NCBI RefSeq assembly: GCF_000423345.1
Contig: NZ_AUHU01000008.1
Coordinates: 177,617 to 241,616 of the forward strand
Source of the DNA: Marinimicrobium agarilyticum DSM 16975
GTDB lineage: Bacteria > Pseudomonadota > Gammaproteobacteria > Pseudomonadales > Cellvibrionaceae
DNA length: 64,000 bases
Reading direction: 5' to 3'
This document shows, piece after piece, positions 30,514-39,606 of this stretch. The first letter of the stretch is position 1; the number at the start of each line of letters is the position of its first letter. The notes under the pieces were generated by a model, which saw only the letters and a program-made list of their open reading frames with translations, had not been told where the DNA came from and did not search any database. The position numbers and the translations under genes are program-made.

Positions 30514-31284
30514 ATGAACTCAGACTACACCCGTTATGCCAGCCTCGCGCACCGTTCGGTATTTATCACCGGCGGCGCGACCGGGATCGGCGCTTGCCTG
30601 GTGGAGGCGTTCGCCTCCCAAGGCAGCTCCGTGGCATTCGTGGATATCAATGAAGACGCCGGCTATGAGCTGGTCAAACGGGTCGAGGCCCGCTACGACT
30701 GCAAAGCGGCGTTCAAACCCTGCGACGTCACCCGTATCGATGAGCTGCGCTCGGCGATCCGCTCCCTGGCGGAAACCTGCGGGGATTTCACCGTCCTGAT
30801 CAATAACGTCGCCAACGACCAGCGCTACGATCCTCGCTACTTGTCAGAGCAGGCCTGGTACAACAGCCTGGCGGTGAACCTGCATCCGGCGTTTTTCGCT
30901 GCTCAGACGGTTCAGCCTTTGATGGCCCGCCAGGGGGGCGGGGTGATCATCAATTTCAGCTCAATCAACGCGCTGTTCGGGCCGAGCAAACTGCCCAGTT
31001 ACAATACGGCCAAGGCGGCGCTGCTGGGTCTGACGAAGTCTCTGGCGCGGGATTACGGTACGGACAAGATCCGGGTGAATGCGATTGTGCCGGGCTGGGT
31101 GATTACCGAGCGTCAGTTGAACAAGTGGCTCACGCCGGAGGCGGAGGCCTGGTGGATGGATCAGGTCTGCCTGAAAGAGCGCATTCTTCCTGAGGACGTG
31201 GCCAAGCTGACACTGTTCCTCGCCTCGGATGATGCCCGCATGATCACCGGCCAGAAATTTGTGATCGATGGCGGGCGGCTTTAG
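30514..31284 (+). CDS. XylB-like SDR aldose 1-dehydrogenase
   Basis: 256 residues from the ATG at 30514, one base after the dehydratase stop; the frame is open upstream but would overlap that gene. The NAD loop is TGGATGIG, the active site has Ser in NFSSINA and the YNTAK motif. The C-terminal half (VPGWVITERQ, WLTPEAEAWW, QVCLKERILPEDVA) closely recalls Caulobacter D-xylose dehydrogenase XylB. It would oxidise an aldose at C1 to a lactone, which the SMP-30 lactonase downstream would open. Substrate may be galactose, xylose or arabinose. Confidence 0.9.
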   Translation: MNSDYTRYASLAHRSVFITGGATGIGACLVEAFASQGSSVAFVDINEDAGYELVKRVEARYDCKAAFKPCDVTRIDELRSAIRSLAETCGDFTVLINNVANDQRYDPRYLSEQAWYNSLAVNLHPAFFAAQTVQPLMARQGGGVIINFSSINALFGPSKLPSYNTAKAALLGLTKSLARDYGTDKIRVNAIVPGWVITERQLNKWLTPEAEAWWMDQVCLKERILPEDVAKLTLFLASDDARMITGQKFVIDGGRL

Positions 31285-31306
31285 TCGATTTTCCGTTGTT
31301 GTTAGT

Positions 31307-31429
31307 GGCACTGAGGGCCGATGTGAGGTGCACTATCCCCGGACCGTGGAGCGGGGGACCCGCGATTCGAGCCTACAGGGATGTATTCACGGCGTGTCCG
31401 GGGATAGTGCACCTCACAGCGGACCGGAC
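31307..31429 (+). repeat. Variable-arm palindromic element C
   Basis: Tag GGCACTGAG (31307-31315), arm 31316-31344, 51-nt core 31345-31395, arm 31396-31424, tag CGGAC (31425-31429). 27 of 29 arm positions pair, the two mismatches lying at the outer end. The core differs from that of A by one base (T to C at 31389), whereas the arms differ throughout. It lies between the SDR and the symporter and has no REP-like partner. Confidence 0.9.
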
Positions 31430-31652
31430 TCGAAGCACTGAAAAAACGTTCGAATTCCCACTTTTCCCGCCTGAAAACCACTATCGGCACTCGCAGTCCA
31501 AGGTATTTCTACGCATAATAGGCACGCCAAAAACTCCGGCGGGACCCGTGCAACATCGGCAATACCAACTCGGTACTCACCCAACAACAAACAGAGACCG
31601 AGGGGCGAGGAAAGGGCGCCCATTCGCATCCCCCGGATAATAATCACATAAC
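31430..31652 (+). promoter_or_regulatory. Leader region of the Na+/sugar symporter gene
   Basis: About 220 bases between element C and the symporter. Element C may separate this gene's transcription from the SDR gene, so a promoter is expected here, but no strong -35/-10 pair was recognised. A modest ribosome site lies ahead of the ATG at 31665 or the upstream GTG-type starts. Confidence 0.35.
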
Positions 31653-33239
31653 ATGGAGTGCAACATGAGTCTGTCACCACTTGATATCACCACGTTCGCC
31701 ATCTACTGCGTGCTGCTTGTCGGCATCGCCTGGTGGGTCTCCCGGGAAAAAGCCGGGCATGAGAAAAACTCCGAGGACTACTTCCTCGCCAGTAAGTCCC
31801 TGCCCTGGTGGGCCATCGGCGCCTCGTTGATCGCCGCCAACATCTCCGCCGAACAGATCATCGGCATGTCCGGCTCCGGCTTTGCCATCGGCCTGGGCAT
31901 CGCCTCCTATGAATGGATGGCGGCCGTCACCCTGCTGATTATCGGCAAATACTTCCTGCCGATCTTTCTGGAGAAAGGCATCAGCACCATGCCCCAGTTC
32001 CTGGAGCAGCGCTACGACAGCCGGGTGCGCACGGTCATGGCCATCTTCTGGCTGGCGTTGTACACCTTCGTCAACCTCACCTCCATCCTCTGGCTGGGCG
32101 CGCTGGCGATCAATGCCATCACCGGGCTGGATCTGGTCTACGGTTTGACGTTCCTGGCGGTGTTCTCCATCGGCTACTCCATCTACGGTGGTCTGAAAGC
32201 CGTGGCGCTGACCGATATCATCCAGGTGGTGCTACTGATCATTGGCGGTCTCTTGGTGTCGTATCTGGCACTGGACCAGATTGCCGAGAACGCCGGCGGC
32301 GCCGGTGCCTTCCAGGGCTTCTCCATCATGCTGGCGGAGATTCCCGAGAAGTTCGATATGATTCTGGATCCGAGCAGCCCCCACTACATCAGCCTGCCGG
32401 GTATTTCCGTGCTGGTCGGCGGCCTCTGGATCATGAACCTGTCCTATTGGGGCTTTAACCAGTACATCACCCAGCGCACTCTGGCCGCCAAGAGCCTGGC
32501 GGAAGCGCAGAAAGGTATCGCCTTCGCCGCTTACCTGAAAATCCTGATGCCCCTGATTGTGGTATTGCCCGGTATGGCGGCGGCGATGCTCAAGCCGGAT
32601 CTGGCTCAGCCGGACCAGGCCTACCCGGAAATGATGAAGCTGGTTCCCCAGGGTTTGCTGGGGATTACCTTCGCGGCCCTGGTGGCGGCCATTGCCTCGT
32701 CTCTGGGCTCCATGGTGAACAGTATCTCCACCATCTTCACCATGGACATCTATAGCAAGATGATCAACCAGAATGCCACGGAGCATAAGAAGGTCATTGT
32801 CGGTCGTACCGTGGCCTGCCTGGCCATGCTGATCGCCGTGATCATCGCCCGTCCGCTGCTGGGTAACTTCCCCCAGGCGTTCCAGTTTATTCAGGAATTC
32901 ACCGGCTTCTTTACCCCGGGCATCGTGACCATCTTCCTGCTCGGCTTCTTCTGGAAGCGCGCGACCGCGACCTCCGCCTTGGTGGCGGCGATTGCCTCGG
33001 TAGTGCTGTCTGCGCTGTTCTGGAAGTTCTGGCCCGGCCTGCCGTTTATTGACCGGGTCGGTATCGTCTTTATCGCCTGTGTCGTATTGGCGGTGATCGT
33101 GACCTTGATCAGCGGCGCTAAAGAGCAGAGCAATGCGATCCACCTGGACAATATCGACTTCAGTACCCGCACCAGCTTCAACATCCTGAGCCTGGGTGTG
33201 GTGTTGATCCTGATCGTTCTGTACAGCGTTTGGTGGTAA
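31653..33239 (+). CDS. Sodium/sugar symporter, vSGLT-like (SSS family)
   Basis: About 524-528 residues and 13-14 membrane helices. Long stretches match what I recall of Vibrio sodium/galactose transporter vSGLT, for example SLPWWAIGASLIAANISAEQ, SGSGFAIGLGIASYEWM, SYWGFNQYITQRTLAAKSLA and STIFTMDIY. It imports an aldose with Na+ across the inner membrane. The likely start is the ATG at 31665 (MSLSP). The lactonase gene follows after 4 bp, tying it to the oxidative sugar operon. Similarity to vSGLT favours galactose or glucose, but transport specificity is not certain. Confidence 0.93.
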   Translation: MECNMSLSPLDITTFAIYCVLLVGIAWWVSREKAGHEKNSEDYFLASKSLPWWAIGASLIAANISAEQIIGMSGSGFAIGLGIASYEWMAAVTLLIIGKYFLPIFLEKGISTMPQFLEQRYDSRVRTVMAIFWLALYTFVNLTSILWLGALAINAITGLDLVYGLTFLAVFSIGYSIYGGLKAVALTDIIQVVLLIIGGLLVSYLALDQIAENAGGAGAFQGFSIMLAEIPEKFDMILDPSSPHYISLPGISVLVGGLWIMNLSYWGFNQYITQRTLAAKSLAEAQKGIAFAAYLKILMPLIVVLPGMAAAMLKPDLAQPDQAYPEMMKLVPQGLLGITFAALVAAIASSLGSMVNSISTIFTMDIYSKMINQNATEHKKVIVGRTVACLAMLIAVIIARPLLGNFPQAFQFIQEFTGFFTPGIVTIFLLGFFWKRATATSALVAAIASVVLSALFWKFWPGLPFIDRVGIVFIACVVLAVIVTLISGAKEQSNAIHLDNIDFSTRTSFNILSLGVVLILIVLYSVWW

Positions 33240-33243
33240 CCCC

Positions 33244-34140
33244 ATGCGGCAGCCGGAATGGATAAAAAGCCTGCCGGTGGGCAACGAGCTGGGGGAGGGG
33301 GTTTTGTGGCACCCTCACCAGCAGGCCCTCTGGTGGACGGATATTCACGGCTGCCGGCTGTACCGCTATCACCTTGAAAGCGAGACCTTGACCCAGTGGC
33401 CAACCCCCGAGCGGTTGGCCACCTTCGGTTTTGTGAAAGACACCTCCCCTCAAACCTTGATCGCGGCCTTCGACAAAGGCTTCGCCCTCTATACGCCCGA
33501 TACCGACGCCTGCCACTGGCTGGCACAACCGGAGATTCACCGGCCCGCCAACCGCTTCAACGACGGCAAGGTCGATCGTCAGGGCCGGTTCTGGGCGGGT
33601 ACCATGGTAGAGGCGGGTGATCCACTATCGGATGAGGCGGGGGGGTCACTTTATTGTTGGAAGGGCGACGCTCACGTCGAACCCCAGCTCAAAGGCATCG
33701 GTATCAGCAATGGCCTGTGTTGGAGTCCCGACGGCCGCACCGCTTATCTTTCCGACTCCGCCCGGGGCGTTTATTACGCATACGATTTCGACCCCCACAG
33801 TGGCAGCTTCAGTAACCGTCGGGTGTTCGCGCTGGCCGACGAGGGGACGGGACATGATGGCAGTTGCGTCGATGCCGACGGCAATCTCTGGAATGCCCGC
33901 TTTGGGGGCGGCAAGGTTGTCTGTTACTCGCCCGAAGGAGAGATATTGCTGGAATTGACGGTGCCGGTCAGCCAGCCCACCTGCGTTGCCTTCGGAGGGC
34001 CGGACCTCTCCTGGCTATTTGTCAGCACAGCCAGAGAAAACCTCTCGGACGAACAGTTGGCCCTGGAACCGGAAGCGGGGAACCTGCTGATTTACCAGAC
34101 CGGTGCGAAAGGGTTGCCCGTGGATTTCTTTGAGGGATAG
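33244..34140 (+). CDS. SMP-30/gluconolactonase-family sugar lactonase
   Basis: 298 residues forming a six-bladed propeller with the family metal ligands: Glu in LGEGVLWHP, Asn in RFNDGKVDRQGRFWAGTM, Asn in GISNGLCWSPDG and Asp in HDGSCVDADGNLWNA. It opens aldonolactones such as those produced by the SDR two genes upstream. It starts 4 bp after the symporter stop and closes the operon. Confidence 0.93.
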   Translation: MRQPEWIKSLPVGNELGEGVLWHPHQQALWWTDIHGCRLYRYHLESETLTQWPTPERLATFGFVKDTSPQTLIAAFDKGFALYTPDTDACHWLAQPEIHRPANRFNDGKVDRQGRFWAGTMVEAGDPLSDEAGGSLYCWKGDAHVEPQLKGIGISNGLCWSPDGRTAYLSDSARGVYYAYDFDPHSGSFSNRRVFALADEGTGHDGSCVDADGNLWNARFGGGKVVCYSPEGEILLELTVPVSQPTCVAFGGPDLSWLFVSTARENLSDEQLALEPEAGNLLIYQTGAKGLPVDFFEG

Positions 34141-34169
34141 CGTTCTGTAAAGGCGGATGCGCTTTCAGC

Positions 34170-35213
34170 TTATTCTCCCACGGATTTATCTTCGGATTGC
34201 ACGACACGAAGGTTCCTGACGGTTTCCCGCTCAATCAGTTCAGAGATGAACAGGTGGGTCTGTTTGGTATGGGGATGCTCTTTGCGTGCGAGAATCAGCG
34301 AGAGCTCAACGGCGTAACGCGCCATCTCCTCCACCGGGTAGTTCATGGTGGTGAGGCTGGGAATACAGGCCCGGGCGATCGGCAGGTTATCAAACCCGAT
34401 GATCGATACATCGTGAGGCACCCGGATGCCATGTTGATGCAACGCCTGCATGGCGCCGATGGCCATCAGGTCGTTGTAGGCCACAATGGCGGTAAAGTGT
34501 TGTCCCGAGGCGATCAGTTGCTCAGTGGCTTCTTTGCCACCATCGATATTGGCGGTGGACTCGATCACCTTGTTGCTGTTGAGCTCCAGCCCATGTTGTT
34601 GCAACGCCTGACGGGTGCCGACCACCCGGTCGGCCGGGTCCCCGTTTTGATAAATACTGCTGATGACCGCGATCTCGGTGTGGCCCCGCTCGACCAGATA
34701 GCGGGTTGCCTGCTGTGAGGCGGACAAGTTATCAAACCACACACAGCGTTGCGCGATCTGGGGGATAAACCGGTTAATGAGCACCAGACCGGAAATCTCC
34801 TCGGCCAGTGCGATCAGCTGCGCGTCGTCGGAATACTCGCTGTGCAGAATGATCGATTGGCAGCCCTGACGCCTCAGGGAATCAATGGCATCCAGTTCGG
34901 ATTGGGTTTCATACAGTGAGTTGCACATGATCAGGCTGTAACCCTGTTCCCGCGCCATCTCTTCCGCGCCGGCGGCCAGGGTCCCAAAAAACGTCATGGA
35001 CAGCTTTGGCGTGATGACACCCACCATTTTGAGTTCGCGCCTTACCAGGGCCTGCGCGGAACCGTTGGGCCGGTAGCCCAGCTGTTCGATCACTTTCTGA
35101 ACGCGCTTGCGACACTGCTCGCCGACTTTTCCCTGACCGTTCACCACACGGGAGACCGTGGCGGTGGACACGCCTGCGACTTTTGCGACATCTTTAATGG
35201 TAACCACAGTCAT
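34170..35213 (-). CDS. LacI-family transcriptional regulator
   Basis: 347 residues from the ATG at 35213. The helix-turn-helix TIKDVAKVAGVSTATVSRVV starts at residue 5, followed by the hinge and a periplasmic-binding-protein-like sensor domain (VIGFDNLPIARACIPSLTTM). Its start overlaps the MFS stop (ATGA), so the two are translationally coupled. It probably represses the divergent GH2/TonB genes and its own operon through the LacI-type palindromes in the 36.6-37.1 kb interval. The inducer is likely a sugar released by the GH2 enzyme. Confidence 0.93.
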   Translation of the reverse strand: MTVVTIKDVAKVAGVSTATVSRVVNGQGKVGEQCRKRVQKVIEQLGYRPNGSAQALVRRELKMVGVITPKLSMTFFGTLAAGAEEMAREQGYSLIMCNSLYETQSELDAIDSLRRQGCQSIILHSEYSDDAQLIALAEEISGLVLINRFIPQIAQRCVWFDNLSASQQATRYLVERGHTEIAVISSIYQNGDPADRVVGTRQALQQHGLELNSNKVIESTANIDGGKEATEQLIASGQHFTAIVAYNDLMAIGAMQALHQHGIRVPHDVSIIGFDNLPIARACIPSLTTMNYPVEEMARYAVELSLILARKEHPHTKQTHLFISELIERETVRNLRVVQSEDKSVGE

Positions 35214-36574
35214 ACCCTCTGGACGCCGTGTGAAGGCGTTTCGGTTCTCGTCACGTCGATGTGGCGCATGATCCACAGCGGAAGCAGGCTGAACACCACG
35301 CTGCCGACCGAGAGTAGAGCACGCATAAAGTACAGTGTGCCTTCCGGTTGATCCCCACGCTCGGTGGACTCAAACCCGATGGCTTTCAGCACCAAGCCGG
35401 ATAAAAGAAAGGCAAACACCAGGCTTAAATTCATCGCCCAATTGTGTCGGGCCACCACCACACCGTCGTGAAACTCGCCGGTTTTCTGCCGATTAAGATA
35501 ACACAGATCGGCCAGCAGAGATGGCACGATGGTACTCATGGCGGTCCATATCCAGGCGCCGAGAAAGGCATCGAGCACCAACCAGTATTCGTTGCCGGGC
35601 TGATAAATAAACCACTTGGCGCCGCCGCCAATTGCGCTGATCAAATACACCGCGGCCAGCGTTCTCTTTTTGCCAAAATGGTCACTGGCTTTGACCAGTA
35701 CCGGTATGGTCAACAGGCCGACCAGGGCGTAGGCGGTGGAGAGCACTCCCTTCCAGTTTGCGCCGGAGGCAATGTCGCCGGCGCCCACATAATAAACCAG
35801 TACATAAAAGTCCATGCTGACGCACAACCCGACCACACCGAACTGCAAACCGACCAGCACCAGCAACAAGTTCAACTGGCGTTGATACACCGGCAGAAGT
35901 GGCCGGGTGACCGGCTCGGAGCTGCTTTTTTCAGGTGGTAGCTGAGAGGGTTTGCTTTGGCTCAGAGGGGCGCGCCCGAACAGTCCGGCAATGCTGGCCA
36001 GACCGCCGATCAGCCCGATCGCGACGATCCAACCCACGTAGCGAATACCCTGATGCACGTTCTGGAACAACGACCATTGGGCGATGGGAAACATCCAGTA
36101 GTAGAAAATGGACCCAAGCTTTTCAAACACCGTGGTGTACCCCATGACGTGGGTAATTTCCCGGCTGTCACTACTGGCCTCGTACGCCAGGCAGCGCACG
36201 CTGATGGTTAAAAACGTGGCGGCCACAAAAAACAACGCGGACGACAACAAAAGGTAGAGCACAATCAGGTCGCTGTTCCAGCTTCGCGGTGCCATCCATA
36301 TGGCGCCAAAACTGAAGGCACACAACCAGGCCGATATGAGGATGAACAGCTTCCGTCGAACCCCGCTGATCTGGTAGCGCTCGATTACCGCGCCGGCCCA
36401 GGGGCTGATCAGTGCGGAGAGCAAGACCGGCAGGGTGAGTACGATGCCCAGATAAAACGGATCCACACCGAGTGTCATCTGGTAGTAGGGAATCGCCAGG
36501 GCCCCGATACCATGGCTGGTAAAGAAAATGGCGAAAAAGCCCGCGCCGAGGACAACCCTCTGATTGGTAACCAT
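35210..36574 (-). CDS. MFS sugar transporter
   Basis: 454 residues with about 12 hydrophobic helices in two halves and a central loop rich in Ser/Lys (about 210-225). The family is MFS; it may belong to the GPH-like or oligosaccharide symporter types. It is co-transcribed with the LacI regulator (4-nt overlap) and divergent from the GH2 gene, so it probably imports the mono- or disaccharide freed by that enzyme. The substrate is not visible. Confidence 0.85.
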   Translation of the reverse strand: MVTNQRVVLGAGFFAIFFTSHGIGALAIPYYQMTLGVDPFYLGIVLTLPVLLSALISPWAGAVIERYQISGVRRKLFILISAWLCAFSFGAIWMAPRSWNSDLIVLYLLLSSALFFVAATFLTISVRCLAYEASSDSREITHVMGYTTVFEKLGSIFYYWMFPIAQWSLFQNVHQGIRYVGWIVAIGLIGGLASIAGLFGRAPLSQSKPSQLPPEKSSSEPVTRPLLPVYQRQLNLLLVLVGLQFGVVGLCVSMDFYVLVYYVGAGDIASGANWKGVLSTAYALVGLLTIPVLVKASDHFGKKRTLAAVYLISAIGGGAKWFIYQPGNEYWLVLDAFLGAWIWTAMSTIVPSLLADLCYLNRQKTGEFHDGVVVARHNWAMNLSLVFAFLLSGLVLKAIGFESTERGDQPEGTLYFMRALLSVGSVVFSLLPLWIMRHIDVTRTETPSHGVQRV

Positions 36575-36692
36575 CTAGTCCTGTGCCCTTGTTATTGCTT
36601 TGATAGAACACCGTGAGTATAACAAGCCCGCCTGCCCCCAAGTCTTTAGTTCCTCCGGGAGCTCCTCGCGGTTCCAGCCAGGGCCAAACAAA

Positions 36693-36706
36693 GGAAAACG
36701 TTTACC
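36693..36706. promoter_or_regulatory. Putative LacI-type operator 1
   Basis: GGAAAACGTTTACC is a 14-bp palindrome with a central CG and one mismatched pair, matching the LacI/GalR operator pattern. It lies 119 bp upstream of the MFS start in the divergent intergenic region. Confidence 0.6.
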
Positions 36707-37014
36707 TACAGTTTACCCCGGAAGCGCTTGAAGTGCCACCCGCTCGCTGAATTTGAGGGCAAAGGTTGCGTCGTAAATGGCGGGGACTTCTTGGGTTTGC
36801 GGTCGTACGCGAACGCCCCGGCTGAAAAGCGCAAACATTTTATATAGCATTAATAATATTTTTGTAACTCATTGTAATATAAGGTAAAAATAGAAAATTG
36901 GGCTGATGTATTAGAAACCCGAAGATATAACAGACGTCCGTTTAAGAAAAAATGCTTATCAGAAGGGGCAAGAATCTACTTTACATTGATTCAGGGAAAC
37001 TTTAACCTCATAAG

Positions 37015-37028
37015 GGTAAACGGTTTCC
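37015..37028. promoter_or_regulatory. Putative LacI-type operator 2
   Basis: GGTAAACGGTTTCC resembles operator 1 but has two mismatched pairs. It sits 78 bp before the GH2 start codon, a suitable position for repression. Confidence 0.5.
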
Positions 37029-37105
37029 TTCTCGACCCTCGGTTCTGAGGCCATTGGATCGGTTGAAGGAACAGACAATACCAATAATAGCGAGTAACCA
37101 TCCGA

Positions 37106-39439
37106 ATGATCCGTAGTGGCGCCAAGTACACCGTAGTAACGATCCTCACTCTCTGGGCGGCGCTTGCCCATAGCGCGGTGCTGACCAGCGATTATCGGGC
37201 GCCGGTCAAGCTCAATGAGAACTGGCAGTTTTACAAAACTGACAGTCATACCACATTGGCCGACGCAAAAGCTCAAACAGAATGGGCCCCCGTCGATCTA
37301 CCCCATACTCCGAATATCGAGCCCCTGTTAGTAAATGACCAGTGGCAGGGCGATGCCTGGTACCGGTATGAGTTGAACTACGATCCCGCCTGGGAGAACA
37401 AGCTGGTTTTCCTCGACTTCGAAGGCGCCATGCGTGTCGCCACCGTCTGGATCAACGGCGAGCAAGTGGCGCGTCATCTGGGCGGTTACCTGCCGTTCAC
37501 CGCAGAGCTCACCGACCACCTGCGCAAGGGCGCCAATACCGTTTGGGTTCGGTTGGACAATCGCGACAATCCGGTCACCGGTCCCAAGCCTCTGGAAATT
37601 CTGGATTTCAGCACCTACGGCGGTATTTACCGCAATGTCTGGTTGCGGGTGGAAAACCCTATTCACATGGCCCCGGCGGTCGCCGCCGATCGTCCGGCGT
37701 CGGGGGGTGTCTTCATCACCTACCCCCAAGTCAGCAAGGAACAGGCGCAGGTCACGGTAAAAACCCATGTCTTCAACCGGGCGGGCACGGAAAAAGTGGT
37801 GGTGGTGAATGAGCTCTCACGCGACGGTACTGTCATTGCCCGCGCCCAAACCCGCGCCCGACGTCTCCAGCGTGAAGGGGAATTCGAAAGCACCTTGTCA
37901 GTGAGCGACCCGGCGTTGTGGCACCCCGAGCATCCGAACCTCTATGACCTGAACACTTACGTTCTGGTGGAGGACACCATTGTCGATCAGGAAACGACGC
38001 GCATCGGCATTCGCCGTTTCGAGGCCAAGCCCGGTTCTTTGACCATTAACGGCGAACCACTTTTTTTGCGCGGCGTGAATCGCCACCAGGAATACCCTTA
38101 CATCGGCTATGCGCTATCGGACGAAGCGAACTATCGGGATGCGGAACGGATCAAGCAGGCCGGTTTCGATTACGTTCGCCTTTCCCACTACCCGCATTCC
38201 AAATCCTTTATAGAGGCGGCCGATGAACTGGGCCTGGTACTGATTGACGCGATTCTCGGCTGGCAGTACAGCTCGGAGGATCCGGCCTTTACCGAGCAGG
38301 TGCTCGACACCTGTGAAGACATGATCCGTCGGGACCGAAATCACGCCTCCATTTTTGCCTGGGAGTGCTCGCTCAACGAGTCCGCCATGTCAGAGGCGCT
38401 GATCGAGCGGTTCAAGCAAACCGTTCACCGGGAGTACCCCGGGGACAACGTCTACGCCGCCGGCTGGGTGGATGACTACGACATCTTCCTGCAGGCCCGC
38501 CAGCACCGGCTGGAGCACTACGAAACGCCGAGCAAACCCTACATCGTTTCAGAGTACGGTGATTGGGAATACTACGCGATGAACGCCGGTCTGGAGCAGG
38601 ACAGCTGGTCCGACCTGCTACAGGAAGAGCGCTCCAGCCGACAGCTGCTTGAGTTCGGTGAGAAGCGCCTGCAGCAACAGCTGCACAACGTCATGGAAGC
38701 GCACAACGACAATTTCAACACGCCCGCCATCGGCGATGGCTACTGGGTCATGTACGACTACAACCGGGGCTACGCCGATGACCTGGAAGCCTCCGGGGTC
38801 ATGAGCATCGATCGGCGCCCAAAATTTTCCTATCACTTTTTCCGCAGCCAACGGGCACCGGATGAGTGTGGCGAACTGAATGAGTGCGGGCCCATGGTGT
38901 TCATTGCCAGCCATTGGTCGGAGCAGTCCGCCCTTGAGGTGCCGGTGTTGAGCAACGCCGATGAGGTGAAGCTGTTCCTCAATGGCCGGGAACTGAAGGG
39001 TGAGCGCGCCGATGAGCACTACGAACATTTGAAGTACCCGCCGCACTATTTCACTGCCGAAGCATTTGAGGCGGGGACCCTGAAAGCGGTGGCTTATGTG
39101 GACGGCGATCCGGTGGCGGAGCACCGCGTAGCCACTCCGGGTCCGGTGCATGCCCTCAGTCTGCGTAAAGAAAAAAGCCCGACACATCATTACGGCAACG
39201 ACGGGGATTACCAGTTTGTTTACGCGGATCTGGTTGATCAGAGGGGAAACAACACGCGCCAAAATCAGGTGTCGGTGAGCTTCACGGTCAACGGTGGCGA
39301 AATTGTCGGCCCTGCCACAGTCGACAGCAAGTTGGGGACCGCCAGCATACTGTTACGCACCGATACATCGACACCGCTCTCTGTCGAGGCGGCGATCACC
39401 AAAGGGCAAAGTGCCCAGCGTACTGTGAAAACGTTCTAG
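37106..39439 (+). CDS. Secreted GH2 glycosidase (beta-galactosidase/glucuronidase family)
   Basis: 777 residues. A signal peptide (cleavage near HSA) is followed by the GH2 sugar-binding jelly roll (about 35-190), an Ig-like domain (about 195-305), the TIM barrel (about 310-600) and two C-terminal beta domains, the last Ig-like near 690-770. The acid/base Glu is in SLNES at about residue 425 and the nucleophile Glu in VSEYGDWE at about 483. It removes terminal sugars, probably beta-galactose or a uronate, in the periplasm. The downstream TonB receptor suggests it handles imported oligosaccharides. Divergent LacI and MFS genes complete the locus. Confidence 0.9.
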   Translation: MIRSGAKYTVVTILTLWAALAHSAVLTSDYRAPVKLNENWQFYKTDSHTTLADAKAQTEWAPVDLPHTPNIEPLLVNDQWQGDAWYRYELNYDPAWENKLVFLDFEGAMRVATVWINGEQVARHLGGYLPFTAELTDHLRKGANTVWVRLDNRDNPVTGPKPLEILDFSTYGGIYRNVWLRVENPIHMAPAVAADRPASGGVFITYPQVSKEQAQVTVKTHVFNRAGTEKVVVVNELSRDGTVIARAQTRARRLQREGEFESTLSVSDPALWHPEHPNLYDLNTYVLVEDTIVDQETTRIGIRRFEAKPGSLTINGEPLFLRGVNRHQEYPYIGYALSDEANYRDAERIKQAGFDYVRLSHYPHSKSFIEAADELGLVLIDAILGWQYSSEDPAFTEQVLDTCEDMIRRDRNHASIFAWECSLNESAMSEALIERFKQTVHREYPGDNVYAAGWVDDYDIFLQARQHRLEHYETPSKPYIVSEYGDWEYYAMNAGLEQDSWSDLLQEERSSRQLLEFGEKRLQQQLHNVMEAHNDNFNTPAIGDGYWVMYDYNRGYADDLEASGVMSIDRRPKFSYHFFRSQRAPDECGELNECGPMVFIASHWSEQSALEVPVLSNADEVKLFLNGRELKGERADEHYEHLKYPPHYFTAEAFEAGTLKAVAYVDGDPVAEHRVATPGPVHALSLRKEKSPTHHYGNDGDYQFVYADLVDQRGNNTRQNQVSVSFTVNGGEIVGPATVDSKLGTASILLRTDTSTPLSVEAAITKGQSAQRTVKTF

Positions 39440-39606
39440 CGATCAGAGCCTGACAGAAGGAGGTCTGTCTGCTTGAGGGTGTAATTGGTAGTTATCAAAA
39501 GACCGTAAGGGAAGTGGAAAATAATAAAAGAAGAGCTGTTGGGAGGAGCAGCACATCTCCTCAAATCAATTTAACAATAATGCATTAGAGAACGAGGAAG
39601 CACGAT

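Larger units (their letters stand above)
36575..37105. promoter_or_regulatory. Divergent control region, MFS-LacI / GH2
   Basis: 531 bases without a gene. It holds two LacI-type palindromes and an AT-rich core (about 36835-36960) that should carry the promoters. No small gene was recognised in it. Confidence 0.55.
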
